Source of the DNA: Phaeacidiphilus oryzae TH49
Lineage (GTDB): Bacteria > Actinomycetota > Actinomycetes > Streptomycetales > Streptomycetaceae
DNA: 64,000 nucleotides
Assembly: GCF_000744815.1 (NCBI RefSeq)
Contig: NZ_JQMQ01000005.1
Coordinates: 504,055-568,054 of the forward strand
Direction of reading: 5' to 3'
Of the stretch, positions 31,220 through 39,994 are shown one piece after another (the first letter of the stretch is position 1; each line of letters opens with the position of its first letter). Both the position numbers and the translations under genes were made by a program. The notes under the pieces were generated by a model. That model was not told the origin of the DNA, ran no database searches, and saw only the letters and a program-made list of their open reading frames with translations.

Positions 31220-31801
31220 TCAGTCGCCCTTCCCCGCGTCCCGCTGGTGCCCCCGGCGGGCGTCGCGGTCGAAGATGCCGAGGACCTCGCAGGGGCCGCT
31301 CTCGACACCGATCGCGTGCGGCATCATCGTGGGGAACTCGGCGGCCTGGTTGGTGTCCAGCCGGATGCGCTTGTGGCCGAGCATGAGGATCGCGACGCCG
31401 GAGAGCACCACCAGCCATTCGCGGCCGGGGTGGGCGCGCATCCGGGCGGGGTCGTCGGGCGGCGGCTCGGTCAGCCGCTGGCGCAGCACGCTGACGCCCG
31501 GCTCGCCCTTGACCGGCCAGCGCAGCCGGCCGCGCGCGGCGTCCACCGTCGGGCTGGTCACCACGTCGTCGGCGGCGGTCTCGACGAGCTGGTCCAGGGA
31601 GGTGTCCAGGGCGCGGGCCAGGGTGACCAGCTGGTCCAGGGCGAGGCGGCGCTGACCGTTCTCGATCCGGCTCAGTGAGGACTGGCTCAGCCCGGCCCGC
31701 GAGGCGAGCTCCTCCAGCGACCACCCCTGCGCCACCCGCAGCGCCCGAAGCCTCTTCCGTACCAGGCCGTCCAGCCCCTCGTCCTCATCGCCTTGCGTCA
31801 T
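31220..31801 (-). CDS. XRE family regulator with C-terminal cupin domain
   Basis: 193 residues. An HTH_3 domain (LVRKRLRALRVAQGWSLEEL, SRAGLSQSSLSRIENGQRRL) is followed by a small beta-barrel cupin sensor (about 105-180; MRAHPGREWLVVLSGVAILM and AAEFPTMMPHAIGVESGPCE). Proteins of this design bind a small ligand in the cupin and regulate a neighbouring gene. The stop is 119 bp from the methyltransferase start, with a CTTGC/GCAAG palindrome between. ATG 31801 has no ribosome binding site, but TAGCCT (31814-31809 on the minus strand) stands 7 nt before it, so this gene also looks leaderless. Confidence 0.92.
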   Translation of the reverse strand: MTQGDEDEGLDGLVRKRLRALRVAQGWSLEELASRAGLSQSSLSRIENGQRRLALDQLVTLARALDTSLDQLVETAADDVVTSPTVDAARGRLRWPVKGEPGVSVLRQRLTEPPPDDPARMRAHPGREWLVVLSGVAILMLGHKRIRLDTNQAAEFPTMMPHAIGVESGPCEVLGIFDRDARRGHQRDAGKGD

Positions 31802-31859
31802 GGGCAACAGGCTATGCGAGCCCTGCAAAGCCGGCATCCGGCGCCGCGCTGACGGCGCG

Positions 31860-32720
31860 TCAGCCCCGGGCGCCGACGGGACCGGACTCCGTGACGGCCG
31901 CCAGCAGTTCGGCGTCCCGGCTGCCCGGCTCGGCCGTGTACAGCATGATGCGGAGGTCGGGGCCCGAGACGGCGAGGATGTCGCAGTCCAGGGTGATCGG
32001 GCCGGCCTCCGGGTGGTCGATGGTCTTGCGCGCGGCCTCGTGCCTGCCGACCGCGCCGGAGTCCCACAGGTCCGCGAAACGCCCGCTGCGGGAGTGGAGT
32101 TCGGCGATCAGCTCGCCCAGCCCGCGGTCCGCGGGGTAGCGCTCGGCGGCGGTGCGGAGGTCGGCGACCATCGCCCGCTCGAACGCGTCCCGCTCCTCCG
32201 GGGACTGGCGGGCCCGGCTGCCGGGACCGGCGAAGTGCCGCCAGACGCCGTTGCGCTCCAGGCCGCGCCACTCCGCGGGGTCGCCCATCAGGGCCGCGTA
32301 CGGGCGGTTGACCAGCAGCAGCGTCCAGCTCGCGTCGTAGACCGCGACCGGGGTGCCGGACAGCCGGTCGAGGAGGCGGTGGACGCCCGGTGTGATCCGC
32401 TGCGGGAGGCTGCCGGCGCTCGGCGGGGCGAGGCCGGCCAGCCGGTGGAGGTGAGCGCGCTCCTCGTCGTCCAGGCGCAGCGCCCTGGCCAGCGCCTCGA
32501 CGATCTGGGCCGAGGGGTGGCCGGCGCGACCCTGCTCCAGTCGGACCACATAGTCGGCGGAGATCCCGGCGAGCCCGGCGAGCTCCTCCCGCCGCAGCCC
32601 GGGGGCGCGCCGGCGGCCGCCCGCCGGCAGCCCGGCGTCCTGCGGGCGGACGCGGTCGCGCCAGCGGCGCAGCGCCAGGCCGAACTCGCTCCGCGCGCCG
32701 CCGTCCCCGGGACTCGTCAT
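31860..32720 (-). CDS. MmyB-like helix-turn-helix regulator
   Basis: 286 residues. The N-terminal HTH_31 region reads FGLALRRWRDRVRPQDAGLP, RRAPGLRREELAGLAGISAD and YVVRLEQGRAGHPSAQIVEA. The C-terminal MmyB-like ligand-binding domain has the usual PVAVYDASWTLLLVNRPYAAL and DPEERDAFERAMVADLR-type segments. In Streptomyces these regulators are commonly paired with a divergent SDR gene, exactly as here (SDR start 32823, 102 bp away). They are thought to bind fatty-acid-like ligands and control the SDR. ATG 32720 is the obvious start; there is no strong ribosome binding site. Confidence 0.92.
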   Translation of the reverse strand: MTSPGDGGARSEFGLALRRWRDRVRPQDAGLPAGGRRRAPGLRREELAGLAGISADYVVRLEQGRAGHPSAQIVEALARALRLDDEERAHLHRLAGLAPPSAGSLPQRITPGVHRLLDRLSGTPVAVYDASWTLLLVNRPYAALMGDPAEWRGLERNGVWRHFAGPGSRARQSPEERDAFERAMVADLRTAAERYPADRGLGELIAELHSRSGRFADLWDSGAVGRHEAARKTIDHPEAGPITLDCDILAVSGPDLRIMLYTAEPGSRDAELLAAVTESGPVGARG

Positions 32721-32822
32721 GGTGATCAGTCTGCCTCGCCCGGCCCGCGCCGTGCCTGGTATCCGCGTTCCCAGGAAAAGCGGCCACTGGCTGCCACCGG
32801 CCGCCGACCGCAGGCTTGAGGC

Positions 32823-33572
32823 ATGACCGAGACACAGAACGCAGAGCAGGAGGCGTCGGCCGTGAGCACGATTCTGGTGACCGGAGGCAACAAGGGGATC
32901 GGCTTCGCCACCGCCCGCCGGCTGGTGGACGCCGGGCACCGGGTCTACATCGGCAGCCGGGACCCGGAGCGCGGACGGGCCGCGGCGCAGGAGCTCGGCG
33001 CCCGCGCGGTCCAGCTCGACGTCACCGACGACGCCTCGGTGAACGCCGCCGCCAAGGCGATCGGGGAGGCCGAGGGCAGGCTCGACGTCCTGGTGAACAA
33101 CGCCGGGATCGAGGCCCGGAAGCCCGGGGGCGGCATCGTCGGCGCCGCCGAGACCACCGCCGACCACATGCGGGAGATGTTCGAGACCAACGTCTTCGGC
33201 ACGGTCCGGGTCACCCACGCCTTCCTGCCGCTGCTGCAGCGGTCCGAGGCGCCGGTGATCGTCAACGTCAGCAGCGGTCTGGCCTCGCTCACCGCGCTCT
33301 CCGACCCGGAGCACCCGGCGGCCTTCTACCCCGGCGTGGCCTACCCGGCGTCCAAGGCCGCGGTGAACATGGTCACCGTGCAGTTCGCCAAGGCCTTCCC
33401 GAAGCTGCGGATCAACGCGGTCGAGCCGGGCTTCACCAAGACCGCGCTGAACAACCACACCGGCACGCAGACCCCCGAGGAGGCCGCCGAGGTGATCGTG
33501 CGGATGGCCGAGGTCGGCCCGGACGGGCCCACCGGCGGCTACTTCGACGTCAACGGCCCCCTGAAGTGGTGA
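32823..33572 (+). CDS. SDR oxidoreductase divergent from the MmyB-like regulator
   Basis: 249 residues. TGGNKGIGFATARRL is the cofactor loop, VNNAGIEARKPGGG the NAG motif, VNVSSGLASLT holds the catalytic Ser and YPASKAAVNM the Tyr and Lys. The C-terminal GGYFDVNGPLKW end is typical of the group. It is an NAD(P)-dependent carbonyl/alcohol enzyme of unknown substrate. ATG 32823 is preceded by CAGGCTTGAGGC, a weak -10-like box at leaderless distance. Its expression is probably set by the divergent MmyB-like protein. Confidence 0.92.
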   Translation: MTETQNAEQEASAVSTILVTGGNKGIGFATARRLVDAGHRVYIGSRDPERGRAAAQELGARAVQLDVTDDASVNAAAKAIGEAEGRLDVLVNNAGIEARKPGGGIVGAAETTADHMREMFETNVFGTVRVTHAFLPLLQRSEAPVIVNVSSGLASLTALSDPEHPAAFYPGVAYPASKAAVNMVTVQFAKAFPKLRINAVEPGFTKTALNNHTGTQTPEEAAEVIVRMAEVGPDGPTGGYFDVNGPLKW

Positions 33573-33715
33573 CGGCGGCGGGAACCGGCACCGCCCGCGG
33601 AACCCGCCTTCCACAGGCTGGATGAGGGGCTGGACGGGGCCCGCCCGGCCGCGCAGAATCCCGGCGTGGCGCGCCCCGCGCCGCGATCCCCCATCCCCCG
33701 AGGGGAGATGACCCC

Positions 33716-34276
33716 GTGTCGGATTCCACCGCGGCCGCGGCGGCGACCGCCGCCGACCTGCCGAGCCGGCTCCACCACAACGCGTACCTCACCGAGGACC
33801 AGGAGGCCACCCGCGCCTTCTACGAGGACCTGATAGGCCTGCCGCTGATCGCGACCTGGAAGGAGCAGGACGAGCTCTTCGGGGCGGTGCGCACCTACTG
33901 CCACACCTTCTTCGGCCTCGGCGACGGCAGCGCGCTGGCGTTCTTCCAGTTCGCCGACCCGGCGGACCAGGAGCGCTTCGGCCCGGCGCTCACCCCGTCC
34001 CCCTTCCGGCACATCGCGCTGAAGGTGAGCGACCAGGTGCAGGAGGCCATCGCGCAGCGGCTGGAGAAGGCCGGCTGGAAGCCCGAGGAGACCTACGTCC
34101 TGGAGCACGGCTACTGCCGCTCCCTCTACACCGCGGACCCCAACGGCCTGCTGCTGGAGTTCACCGCCGACGCCCCCGGCATCGAGAGGACCGACGCCCA
34201 GCGCCGGGCCACCGCCCACGAGGAGCTCCGCGCCTGGCTGGCGGGCGACCACAGCAGCAACAACCACTACCGCTGA
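33716..34276 (+). CDS. VOC family protein
   Basis: 186 residues with a vicinal oxygen chelate domain: [60 protein letters not shown] and [20 protein letters not shown]. Candidate metal ligands are the first His of LHHNAY, the His of FRHIAL and the Glu of LLLEF, the arrangement found in extradiol-dioxygenase/glyoxalase relatives. It has a longer C-terminal helix ([15 protein letters not shown]) than usual. GTG 33716 has GAGGGGAG upstream. The neighbouring genes do not establish a pathway. Confidence 0.88.
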   Translation: MSDSTAAAAATAADLPSRLHHNAYLTEDQEATRAFYEDLIGLPLIATWKEQDELFGAVRTYCHTFFGLGDGSALAFFQFADPADQERFGPALTPSPFRHIALKVSDQVQEAIAQRLEKAGWKPEETYVLEHGYCRSLYTADPNGLLLEFTADAPGIERTDAQRRATAHEELRAWLAGDHSSNNHYR

Positions 34277-34434
34277 ACAGCGCGGCCCGCCGGGAGCGCC
34301 CCCGGGGCGAAGTCCTGCCGGTGGGCCCGGCCGGCGGGGGCTCTTCCCCCGGCGGGGGCGGAGGCCTCAGGATGGCGCTGAAGCCGGGCGGGCCCGTCCG
34401 GACGGCAGCGGACGTCAACGGGAGGGCGGTCCCC

Positions 34435-36066
34435 GTGGGGGAAGGCACGCAGCTGGAGACGGAGCTCTCGTACACGAGCGGGGTGGCGGGGGTTCCGCTG
34501 CTGGGGGACACCATCGGGCGCAATCTGGCGCGGACGGTCGCCCGCTTCCCGGACCGGGAGGCGCTGGTGGACCTGCCGAGCGGGCGGCGGTGGACCTACC
34601 GGGAGTTCGCCCGGGACGTGGCCGTGGTCGCCCGGGGCCTGCTGGCCCGGGGCGTCGCCCGCGGCGACCGGGTCGGGATCTGGGCGGTGAACTGCCCGGA
34701 ATGGGTGCTGGCGCAGTACGCGACGGCGCGGATCGGCGCGATCCTGGTGAACGTCAACCCGGCCTACCGCACCCATGAACTCGCCTACGCGCTGAGGCAG
34801 TCCGGGGTCTCCCTGCTGATCGCCTCGACCGTCCACAAGTCCAGCGACTACCGGGTGATGGCCCGTCAGGTGCGGCCGGAGTGCCCGGAGCTGCTGGACG
34901 TCGTGCACATCGGCGAGGACTCCTGGAACGCGCTGCTGGAGGCCGGCGCCGAGGTCACCGAGGAGGAGCTGCTCGCCGCGGAGGAGGAGCTCGGCTGCGA
35001 CGACCCGATCAACATCCAGTACACCTCGGGCACCACCGGATTCCCGAAGGGCGCCACCCTCTCCCACCACAACATCCTCAACAACGGCTTCTTCGTCGGC
35101 GAGTTGCTGGCCTACACGGACCAGGACCGGATCTGCGCACCGGTGCCTTTCTACCACTGCTTCGGCATGGTGATGGTCAACCTCGCCGCCACCTCCCACG
35201 GGTCCTGCATCGTCATCCCCGCGCCCTCCTTCGAGCCGGAGGCCACCCTGCGGGCGGTGGAGGAGGAGCGCTGCACCTCGCTCTACGGAGTGCCGACGAT
35301 GTTCATCGCCGAACTCGGCCTGCCCGGCTTCGGCAAGTTCGACCTCGGCACCCTCCGCACCGGGATCATGGCCGGCTCGCCCTGCCCAGCCGAGGTGATG
35401 CGGCGGGTGATGGCGGAGATGCACATGGCCGAGGTGGCGATCTGCTACGGGATGACGGAGACCTCGCCGGTCTCCACCCAGACCCGCCGCGGCGACGACA
35501 TCGAGCGGCGCACCGGCACGGTCGGCCGGGTGCTGCCGCACCTGGAGGTGAAGCTGGTCGACACGGCGAGCGGCGCCACCGTCCCGCGCGGCGAGCCGGG
35601 CGAACTCTGCACCCGGGGCTACTCGGTGATGCTCGGCTACTGGAACGATCCCGAGCGGACGGCCGAGGTGGTGGACGCGGCCCGCTGGATGCACACCGGC
35701 GACCTCGCGGTGATGCGCGACGACGGCTACATCGAGATCACCGGCCGGATCAAGGACATGGTGATCCGCGGCGGCGAGAACATCTACCCGCGCGAGATCG
35801 AGGAGTTCCTCTACACCCATCCCAAGATCGCCGACGTCCAGGTGGTCGGGATTCCGGATCCCCACTACGGGGAGGAGATCCTGGCCTGCGTGATCCCGCG
35901 CGATCCGGCCGACCCGCCCTCCCTGGAGGAGCTGGCCGCGTTCTGCCGGGGCCGGCTGGCGCACTTCAAGATCCCGCGGCGGCTGGAGATCGTCGGCGAC
36001 TTCCCGATGACGGTCAGCGGGAAGGTCCGGAAGGTCGAGCTGCGGGAGCGCTACGGGGAGGGGTGA
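34435..36066 (+). CDS. AMP-forming acyl-CoA synthetase (FadD-like)
   Basis: 543 residues of the ANL superfamily. The P-loop is [15 protein letters not shown], the A5 motif [10 protein letters not shown], the A7/A8 region [20 protein letters not shown] with [20 protein letters not shown], and the C-terminal catalytic Lys lies in [15 protein letters not shown]. It activates a fatty or other carboxylic acid with ATP and joins it to CoA. GTG 34435 is chosen because GGGAGGG is 8 nt upstream and the family usually begins close to [22 protein letters not shown] 34372 or 34321 would add unconserved residues. A partner beta-oxidation gene is not adjacent. Confidence 0.92.
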   Translation: MGEGTQLETELSYTSGVAGVPLLGDTIGRNLARTVARFPDREALVDLPSGRRWTYREFARDVAVVARGLLARGVARGDRVGIWAVNCPEWVLAQYATARIGAILVNVNPAYRTHELAYALRQSGVSLLIASTVHKSSDYRVMARQVRPECPELLDVVHIGEDSWNALLEAGAEVTEEELLAAEEELGCDDPINIQYTSGTTGFPKGATLSHHNILNNGFFVGELLAYTDQDRICAPVPFYHCFGMVMVNLAATSHGSCIVIPAPSFEPEATLRAVEEERCTSLYGVPTMFIAELGLPGFGKFDLGTLRTGIMAGSPCPAEVMRRVMAEMHMAEVAICYGMTETSPVSTQTRRGDDIERRTGTVGRVLPHLEVKLVDTASGATVPRGEPGELCTRGYSVMLGYWNDPERTAEVVDAARWMHTGDLAVMRDDGYIEITGRIKDMVIRGGENIYPREIEEFLYTHPKIADVQVVGIPDPHYGEEILACVIPRDPADPPSLEELAAFCRGRLAHFKIPRRLEIVGDFPMTVSGKVRKVELRERYGEG

Positions 36067-36110
36067 CGCCGTCCCCGGCCGGGCCTGGCCGTCCCTGCAC
36101 AGAAACCCTT

Positions 36111-36126
36111 GTTAGGCTTGCCTAAC
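36111..36126. promoter_or_regulatory. Iron box (DmdR/IdeR-type operator)
   Basis: GTTAGGCTTGCCTAAC has perfect 7-bp arms (GTTAGGC/GCCTAAC) about a 2-bp centre and matches the core of the actinobacterial iron-box consensus TTAGGTTAGGCTAACCTAA. It lies 30 bp before the start of the siderophore-interacting protein gene, as expected for repression by iron-loaded DmdR. Confidence 0.85.
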
Positions 36127-36156
36127 CAAATGGCCGACGAAGGGGCAGGGGCAGCC

Positions 36157-36978
36157 ATGGCGAAGGAGCCTGAGCCGGTGCGACAGGGCGGCGGGCGCGG
36201 CGGCGGGCGCGGGCGCCCCCGACTGCGCCTCGAGGTGCTGCGCACCTCGCTGATCACCCCGCACATGGTGCGGATCGTCCTCGGCCGCGGGGACATCGCG
36301 GCCTTCACCGACAACGGACACGCGGACCACTACGTCAAGCTGGCCTTCCCGCAGCCGGAGGCCGAAGGCGGCGGCGAGGTGGTCCGCACCTACACCGTCC
36401 GCCGGTACGACGCCGAGGCCGGCGAGCTCACCATCGACTTCGTCCACCACGGCGCCGAGGGAACGGCCGGGCCGTGGGCGGCCGCCGCCCGGCCCGGGGA
36501 CGAGCTGCTGCTCTCCGGTCCCGGCGGGAAGTACTCCCCGCTCCCCCGCCCGGAGGCCGACTGGCATCTGCTGGCGGGCGACGAGAGCGCGCTGCCGGCC
36601 ATCGGCTCCGCGCTGGAGCGGATGGCCCCGGGGACCAGGGCGGTCGCGCTGGTCGAGGTGGCCGGACCGGAGGAGGAGCAGAAGCTCGACTCCCCGGCCG
36701 ACCTCGATCTGGTCTACCTCCACCGGAGTCACGGCCAGGCACCGGGCGAGGCGCTGGAGGCGGCGGTGCGCGCACTCGACTTCCCGGCGGGCCGGGTGCA
36801 GGCCTTCGTCCACGGCGAGGCGACCGCCGTGATGAAGGGGCTGCGCCCGCACCTCCTCAAGGACCGCGGCCTCGACCGCGGACTCCTCTCCATCTCCGGC
36901 TACTGGCGGAGGGGGGACACCGAGGAGTCCTTCCGCCGCTGGAAGCAGCAGGAGGCGGCGGCCGAATCGGCGGACTGA
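36157..36978 (+). CDS. Siderophore-interacting protein (FAD-dependent ferric reductase)
   Basis: 273 residues of the SIP family. The FAD-binding beta-barrel is at about 22-125 (ITPHMVRIVLGRGDIAAF, RTYTVRRYDAEAGELTIDFV, then HGAEGTAGPWAAAARPGDEL) and the NAD(P)H domain at 130-260 (LAGDESALPAIGSALERM, then VHGEATAVMKGLRPHLL and SISGYWRRGDTEE). The product reduces Fe(III)-siderophore in the cytoplasm to free the iron. ATG 36157 is favoured for the purine-rich AAGGGGCAGGGGCAG upstream; ATG 36130 lies against the iron box without a binding site. No siderophore synthesis or uptake gene is adjacent, so it probably serves siderophores handled elsewhere. Confidence 0.93.
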   Translation: MAKEPEPVRQGGGRGGGRGRPRLRLEVLRTSLITPHMVRIVLGRGDIAAFTDNGHADHYVKLAFPQPEAEGGGEVVRTYTVRRYDAEAGELTIDFVHHGAEGTAGPWAAAARPGDELLLSGPGGKYSPLPRPEADWHLLAGDESALPAIGSALERMAPGTRAVALVEVAGPEEEQKLDSPADLDLVYLHRSHGQAPGEALEAAVRALDFPAGRVQAFVHGEATAVMKGLRPHLLKDRGLDRGLLSISGYWRRGDTEESFRRWKQQEAAAESAD

Positions 36979-37002
36979 CGCCGCCGCGGCCGCGCCGGGC
37001 GG

Positions 37003-37077
37003 TCACGGCAGGCGCGGCCACGGCGGGCGCGGTTACGGCGGGCGCGGTTACGGCAGGCGCGGTTACGGCAGGCAGCC
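37003..37077. repeat. Five tandem 15-bp units including a stop codon
   Basis: Five units near TTACGGCAGGCGCGG lie end to end (37003, 37018, 37033, 37048, 37063). The last unit carries the TAA stop (TTA on this strand, 37063-37065) of the NUDIX-like gene. Because the unit is a multiple of three, the two adjacent copies keep further TAA stops in the same frame. Confidence 0.9.
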
Positions 37078-37617
37078 CACGTGGGCCAGCGCCTGGCGCA
37101 GCAGGACGCCCTGCCCGCCCGGCATCTCGCTCTGCACGGAGCCGGAGGCGGCCTCCTGCGGGGTGAGCCACACCAGGTCGAGGGCGTCCTGCCGGGGCCG
37201 GCAGTCCCCCGTCACCGGCACCACATAGGCCAGCGACACGGCGTGCTGCCGCGGGTCGTGGAAGGGGGTGACGCCCGGCGTGGGGAAGTACTCCGCGATC
37301 GTGAACGGCTGCAGGGAGGGCGGCACCTTGGGGAGGGCCACCGGACCGAGGTCCTTCTCCAGGTGCCGCAGCAGCGCGTCCCGCACCCGCTCGTGGTAGA
37401 GGACCCGCCCGGAGACCAGGGTGCGGCTGACGGTGCCGTCCGGCCCGATCCGCAGCAGCAGCCCGACGGCGGTGACCTCTCCGCTGTCGTCGACCCGGAC
37501 CGGGACGGCGTCCACGTAGAGAATGGGCATCTGCGCGCGGGCGATCTCCAGATCGCCGGCGCTCAGCCAGCCGGGAGAGGTCCCGGTGGCGTCGGTGGTG
37601 TCAGCCATGTCAGCCAT
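37063..37617 (-). CDS. NUDIX-like protein (DUF4916 type)
   Basis: 184 residues. The sequence MPILYVDAVPVRVDDSGEVT followed by AVGLLLRIGPDGTVSRTLVSGRVL-type strands and VSLAYVVPVTGDCRPRQDAL, then DLVWLTPQEA, follows the DUF4916/NUDIX-hydrolase-family pattern. The canonical NUDIX box (GX5EX7REUXEEXGU) is not intact: VSGRVLYHERVRDALLRHLE replaces it with fewer acidic residues, so nucleotide hydrolysis is uncertain. ATG 37617 lacks a strong binding site, and 37608 is equally possible. The stop codon lies in a 15-bp tandem repeat facing the convergent SIP gene. Confidence 0.83.
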   Translation of the reverse strand: MADMADTTDATGTSPGWLSAGDLEIARAQMPILYVDAVPVRVDDSGEVTAVGLLLRIGPDGTVSRTLVSGRVLYHERVRDALLRHLEKDLGPVALPKVPPSLQPFTIAEYFPTPGVTPFHDPRQHAVSLAYVVPVTGDCRPRQDALDLVWLTPQEAASGSVQSEMPGGQGVLLRQALAHVGCLP

Positions 37618-37732
37618 TCGCTGATCGTACGTTGATCGGCGGCCCCGGCGCTCAGCGCGCTGAAATCGGCCGTTTCCCGGAGTTCAGCGCTGCCGGGGGG
37701 ATGCGCCGCCCACGCCGGGGCAGGAAGGCGGT

Positions 37733-38008
37733 ATGGCCATGCACATCGTGTACCTGCTGATCGTCGGCTTCCTGGCCGGCGCGCTCGCCCGGTTCCTGCT
37801 TCCGGGCAAGGACCCGTTCAGCCTCTTCGGCACCCTGATCGTCGGTGTCGCCGGCTCGCTGGTCGGCGGCTTCATCAGCGACGAGATCTTCTACCACCAC
37901 TGGACCCACACCTTCCACACCAGTGGGTTCATCGGATCCGTCGTCGGCTCGCTGATCATCCTGATCATCGCGCGGATCGCGCGCAGCGGGAGCCGCGGCC
38001 GCGCATGA
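37733..38008 (+). CDS. GlsB/YeaQ/YmgE-type small membrane protein
   Basis: 91 residues with three hydrophobic helices: HIVYLLIVGFLAGALARFLL, LFGTLIVGVAGSLVGGFISD and FIGSVVGSLIILIIARIARS. The Gly-rich pattern, GxLARxLxPG at the end of helix 1 and GxxGSxxGG in helix 2, is that of the transglycosylase-associated/GlsB stress family. Its exact role is unknown; relatives respond to envelope or general stress. GGAAGG precedes ATG 37733; ATG 37739 is possible. It diverges from the NUDIX-like gene and ends before a strong bidirectional terminator. Confidence 0.9.
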   Translation: MAMHIVYLLIVGFLAGALARFLLPGKDPFSLFGTLIVGVAGSLVGGFISDEIFYHHWTHTFHTSGFIGSVVGSLIILIIARIARSGSRGRA

Positions 38009-38109
38009 CGCGGCCTCAGCCCCGCCCGTGCTCCCGGGGATCGGGCGAATCCCGGAGCGCCGCGGAGCGCGAGGGAACCGATTCGCCCGCTGCTCCCTCC
38101 AATCCACGA

Positions 38110-38144
38110 GACCCCCGGCCGGAAGGGGAAGCCGGCCGGGGGTC
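38110..38144. terminator. Strong bidirectional terminator
   Basis: GACCCCCGGCCGG (38110-38122) pairs perfectly with CCGGCCGGGGGTC (38132-38144), a 13-bp stem with a 9-nt loop, between the GlsB-like gene and the convergent quinone-reductase gene. It is the clearest terminator of the window. Confidence 0.85.
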
Positions 38145-38178
38145 CTGAGCCGACGGCCCCCCGGCGACCGGCCGCGGT

Positions 38179-39099
38179 TCAGGGCGTGACCACCAGTTTT
38201 CCGCGGGTGTGCGAGGAGCGGCTGGCGTCGAAGGCCTCGCCGACCCGCTCCAGCGGGAAGGTCTCCGCCACCTCCACGGTCAGCGCCCCGCGCTCGGCCA
38301 GGTCGGCGAGTTCGGCCAGCTTGGCGCCGTCCGGCCGGACCCACACCCAGGCGCCGCCGTGCTCCTCCACCGACGGATCCGCGACCGAGACGTGCCGCCC
38401 GCCCTTGGCCAGCACCGCCAGCGTGGTCTCCAGCTGACCGCCGGCGAAGTCGGCCACCGCGGTCACCCCGTCCGGGATCATCTCCCGTACCCGGTCCGCC
38501 AACCCGTCGCCGTAGACGACCGGTTCGGCGCCGAGGCCCTGCACGTACTCGAGGTTGCGCTCGGAGCAGGTGCCGATGATCCGGACCCCGCGCTCCCGGG
38601 CGATCTGCACGGCGAAGCCGCCCACCCCGCCCGAGGCGCCGTGGATCAGCAGCACGTCCCGCTCGCCGACCGCCAGCCGGTCCAGGCAGCGCAGCGCGGT
38701 CATCCCGGCCAGTGGCAGCCCACCCGCTTGCGTCCAGTCCAGCGCGGCCGGCTTGCGCGCGCAGTGGACGGCGGCGACCGCGACCAGTTCGGCGAAGGTG
38801 CCGTCGCGCACCACGTCCTTGCGGGCGTAGGCCATCACCTCGTCGCCGACGGAGAACTCGGGGGTGTCCGGACCGGCCCCGACCACCTCGCCGGCCACGT
38901 CCCAGCCGGGGATGACCGGGAAGACGCCGAGCAGCATCCCGTCCAGGCCGCCCGCCATCACCTTCCAGTCGACCGGGTTGACCCCGGCCGCCCGCACCCG
39001 GACCAGGACCTGCCCGGGGCCGACCCGGGGATCGGGGAGGTCTCCGCAACTCAGCCGGGAGTTGTCGGGCGCGTAGGCGTCATAGCTGACTGCACGCAT
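38179..39099 (-). CDS. NADP-dependent quinone oxidoreductase-like MDR protein
   Basis: 306 residues of the medium-chain dehydrogenase/reductase superfamily without zinc ligands. GroES-like domain: VRVRAAGVNPVDWKVMAGGL, FPVIPGWDVAGEVVGAGPDT and FSVGDEVMAY. Rossmann domain: VLLIHGASGGVGGFAVQIAR. The Cys/His zinc site of true alcohol dehydrogenases is absent, as in QOR/zeta-crystallin types, so it should reduce quinones or enones with NADPH. ATG 39099 follows an upstream region with a TAGCCT box (about 39157). No operon partner is evident. Confidence 0.93.
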   Translation of the reverse strand: MRAVSYDAYAPDNSRLSCGDLPDPRVGPGQVLVRVRAAGVNPVDWKVMAGGLDGMLLGVFPVIPGWDVAGEVVGAGPDTPEFSVGDEVMAYARKDVVRDGTFAELVAVAAVHCARKPAALDWTQAGGLPLAGMTALRCLDRLAVGERDVLLIHGASGGVGGFAVQIARERGVRIIGTCSERNLEYVQGLGAEPVVYGDGLADRVREMIPDGVTAVADFAGGQLETTLAVLAKGGRHVSVADPSVEEHGGAWVWVRPDGAKLAELADLAERGALTVEVAETFPLERVGEAFDASRSSHTRGKLVVTP

Positions 39100-39342
39100 C
39101 GTCAGAAGCCTTTCCGGAAGCGGAGGGAACGGTTCTCACCCGCCTCCGCCCAGGCTAGGGCAGTCGCCGCCGCCCGGCCGGGCGTGGCGCGCGGCGGCGG
39201 CCTCCCGGGTGGCCGCGGCCCCGGCGGCCCCGAACGATCATCGGCTTCCTATCATGGCGTCAACCGATGACCCGCCCCCATGAGTTGGCGGGCCGCTGGG
39301 CCATCTGGACAACCTGGACACCTGAGGACGGAGGCCGCCCGA

Positions 39343-39906
39343 ATGGCCGGTCGTGATCTTGGAATGCTGGTACTGCGGGTCGGGGTCGGAGGTGTGCTCA
39401 CCGCCCACGGCACGCAGAAGCTCCTCGGCTGGTTCGGCGGGCCGGGTCTGGAGGGCGCCGCCCAGGGCTTCCACGCCATGGGCTTCCGGCCGGGCCGGAC
39501 CAATGCGATAGCCGCCGGCCTCGGCGAGGCGGGCGCGGGCGCGCTGCTGGTGGCCGGGCTCGGCACCGGGGCCGCCGGCGCGGCGGCGGCCGGCACGATG
39601 GCGGTCGCCGCCACGGTCCACGCCGACAAGGGCTTCTTCGCCCAGCAGGGCGGCTACGAGTACCCGGCGGTGCTGGGCGCCTGCGCGGCCGGGCTGGCGC
39701 TGGCCGGCCCGGGCCGGTTCTCCCTGGACCGGGCGATCGGCCACCGGCTGGACCGCCCCTGGCAGCGCCGCCTCGCGCTGGTCGCGGCGGGTGCCGCGGC
39801 GTACTCCGTGGTCTCGCGGCGCAGGCGCGCGCTGGCCGCGGCGGCCGCCGCGGCGCCCGAGCCCGTGCAGGAGGAGGTCCCGGAGGCGGAGTCCACCGAG
39901 GCCTGA
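39343..39906 (+). CDS. DoxX family membrane protein
   Basis: 187 residues. Four hydrophobic helices fit the DoxX fold: LGMLVLRVGVGGVLTAHGTQ, RTNAIAAGLGEAGAGALLVA, AAGTMAVAATVHADKGFFAQ and a fourth near YPAVLGACAAGLALAGPGRF. The signatures HGTQKLLGWFGGPG and GYEYPAVL are typical. The C-terminal tail is Ala/Glu-rich. Function is unclear; relatives are thiosulfate:quinone oxidoreductase subunits or act in redox membrane complexes. ATG 39343 is chosen because GGAGG lies 8 nt before it. Confidence 0.9.
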   Translation: MAGRDLGMLVLRVGVGGVLTAHGTQKLLGWFGGPGLEGAAQGFHAMGFRPGRTNAIAAGLGEAGAGALLVAGLGTGAAGAAAAGTMAVAATVHADKGFFAQQGGYEYPAVLGACAAGLALAGPGRFSLDRAIGHRLDRPWQRRLALVAAGAAAYSVVSRRRRALAAAAAAAPEPVQEEVPEAESTEA

Positions 39907-39994
39907 GGCTCCGCCGCGCGCGTCCGCCGCGGTCGTCGGCGCCGGCTGGCACGATGGGGGTTCGGGAGCACCCGCGGCAGCGAGGGAGGGTTCC

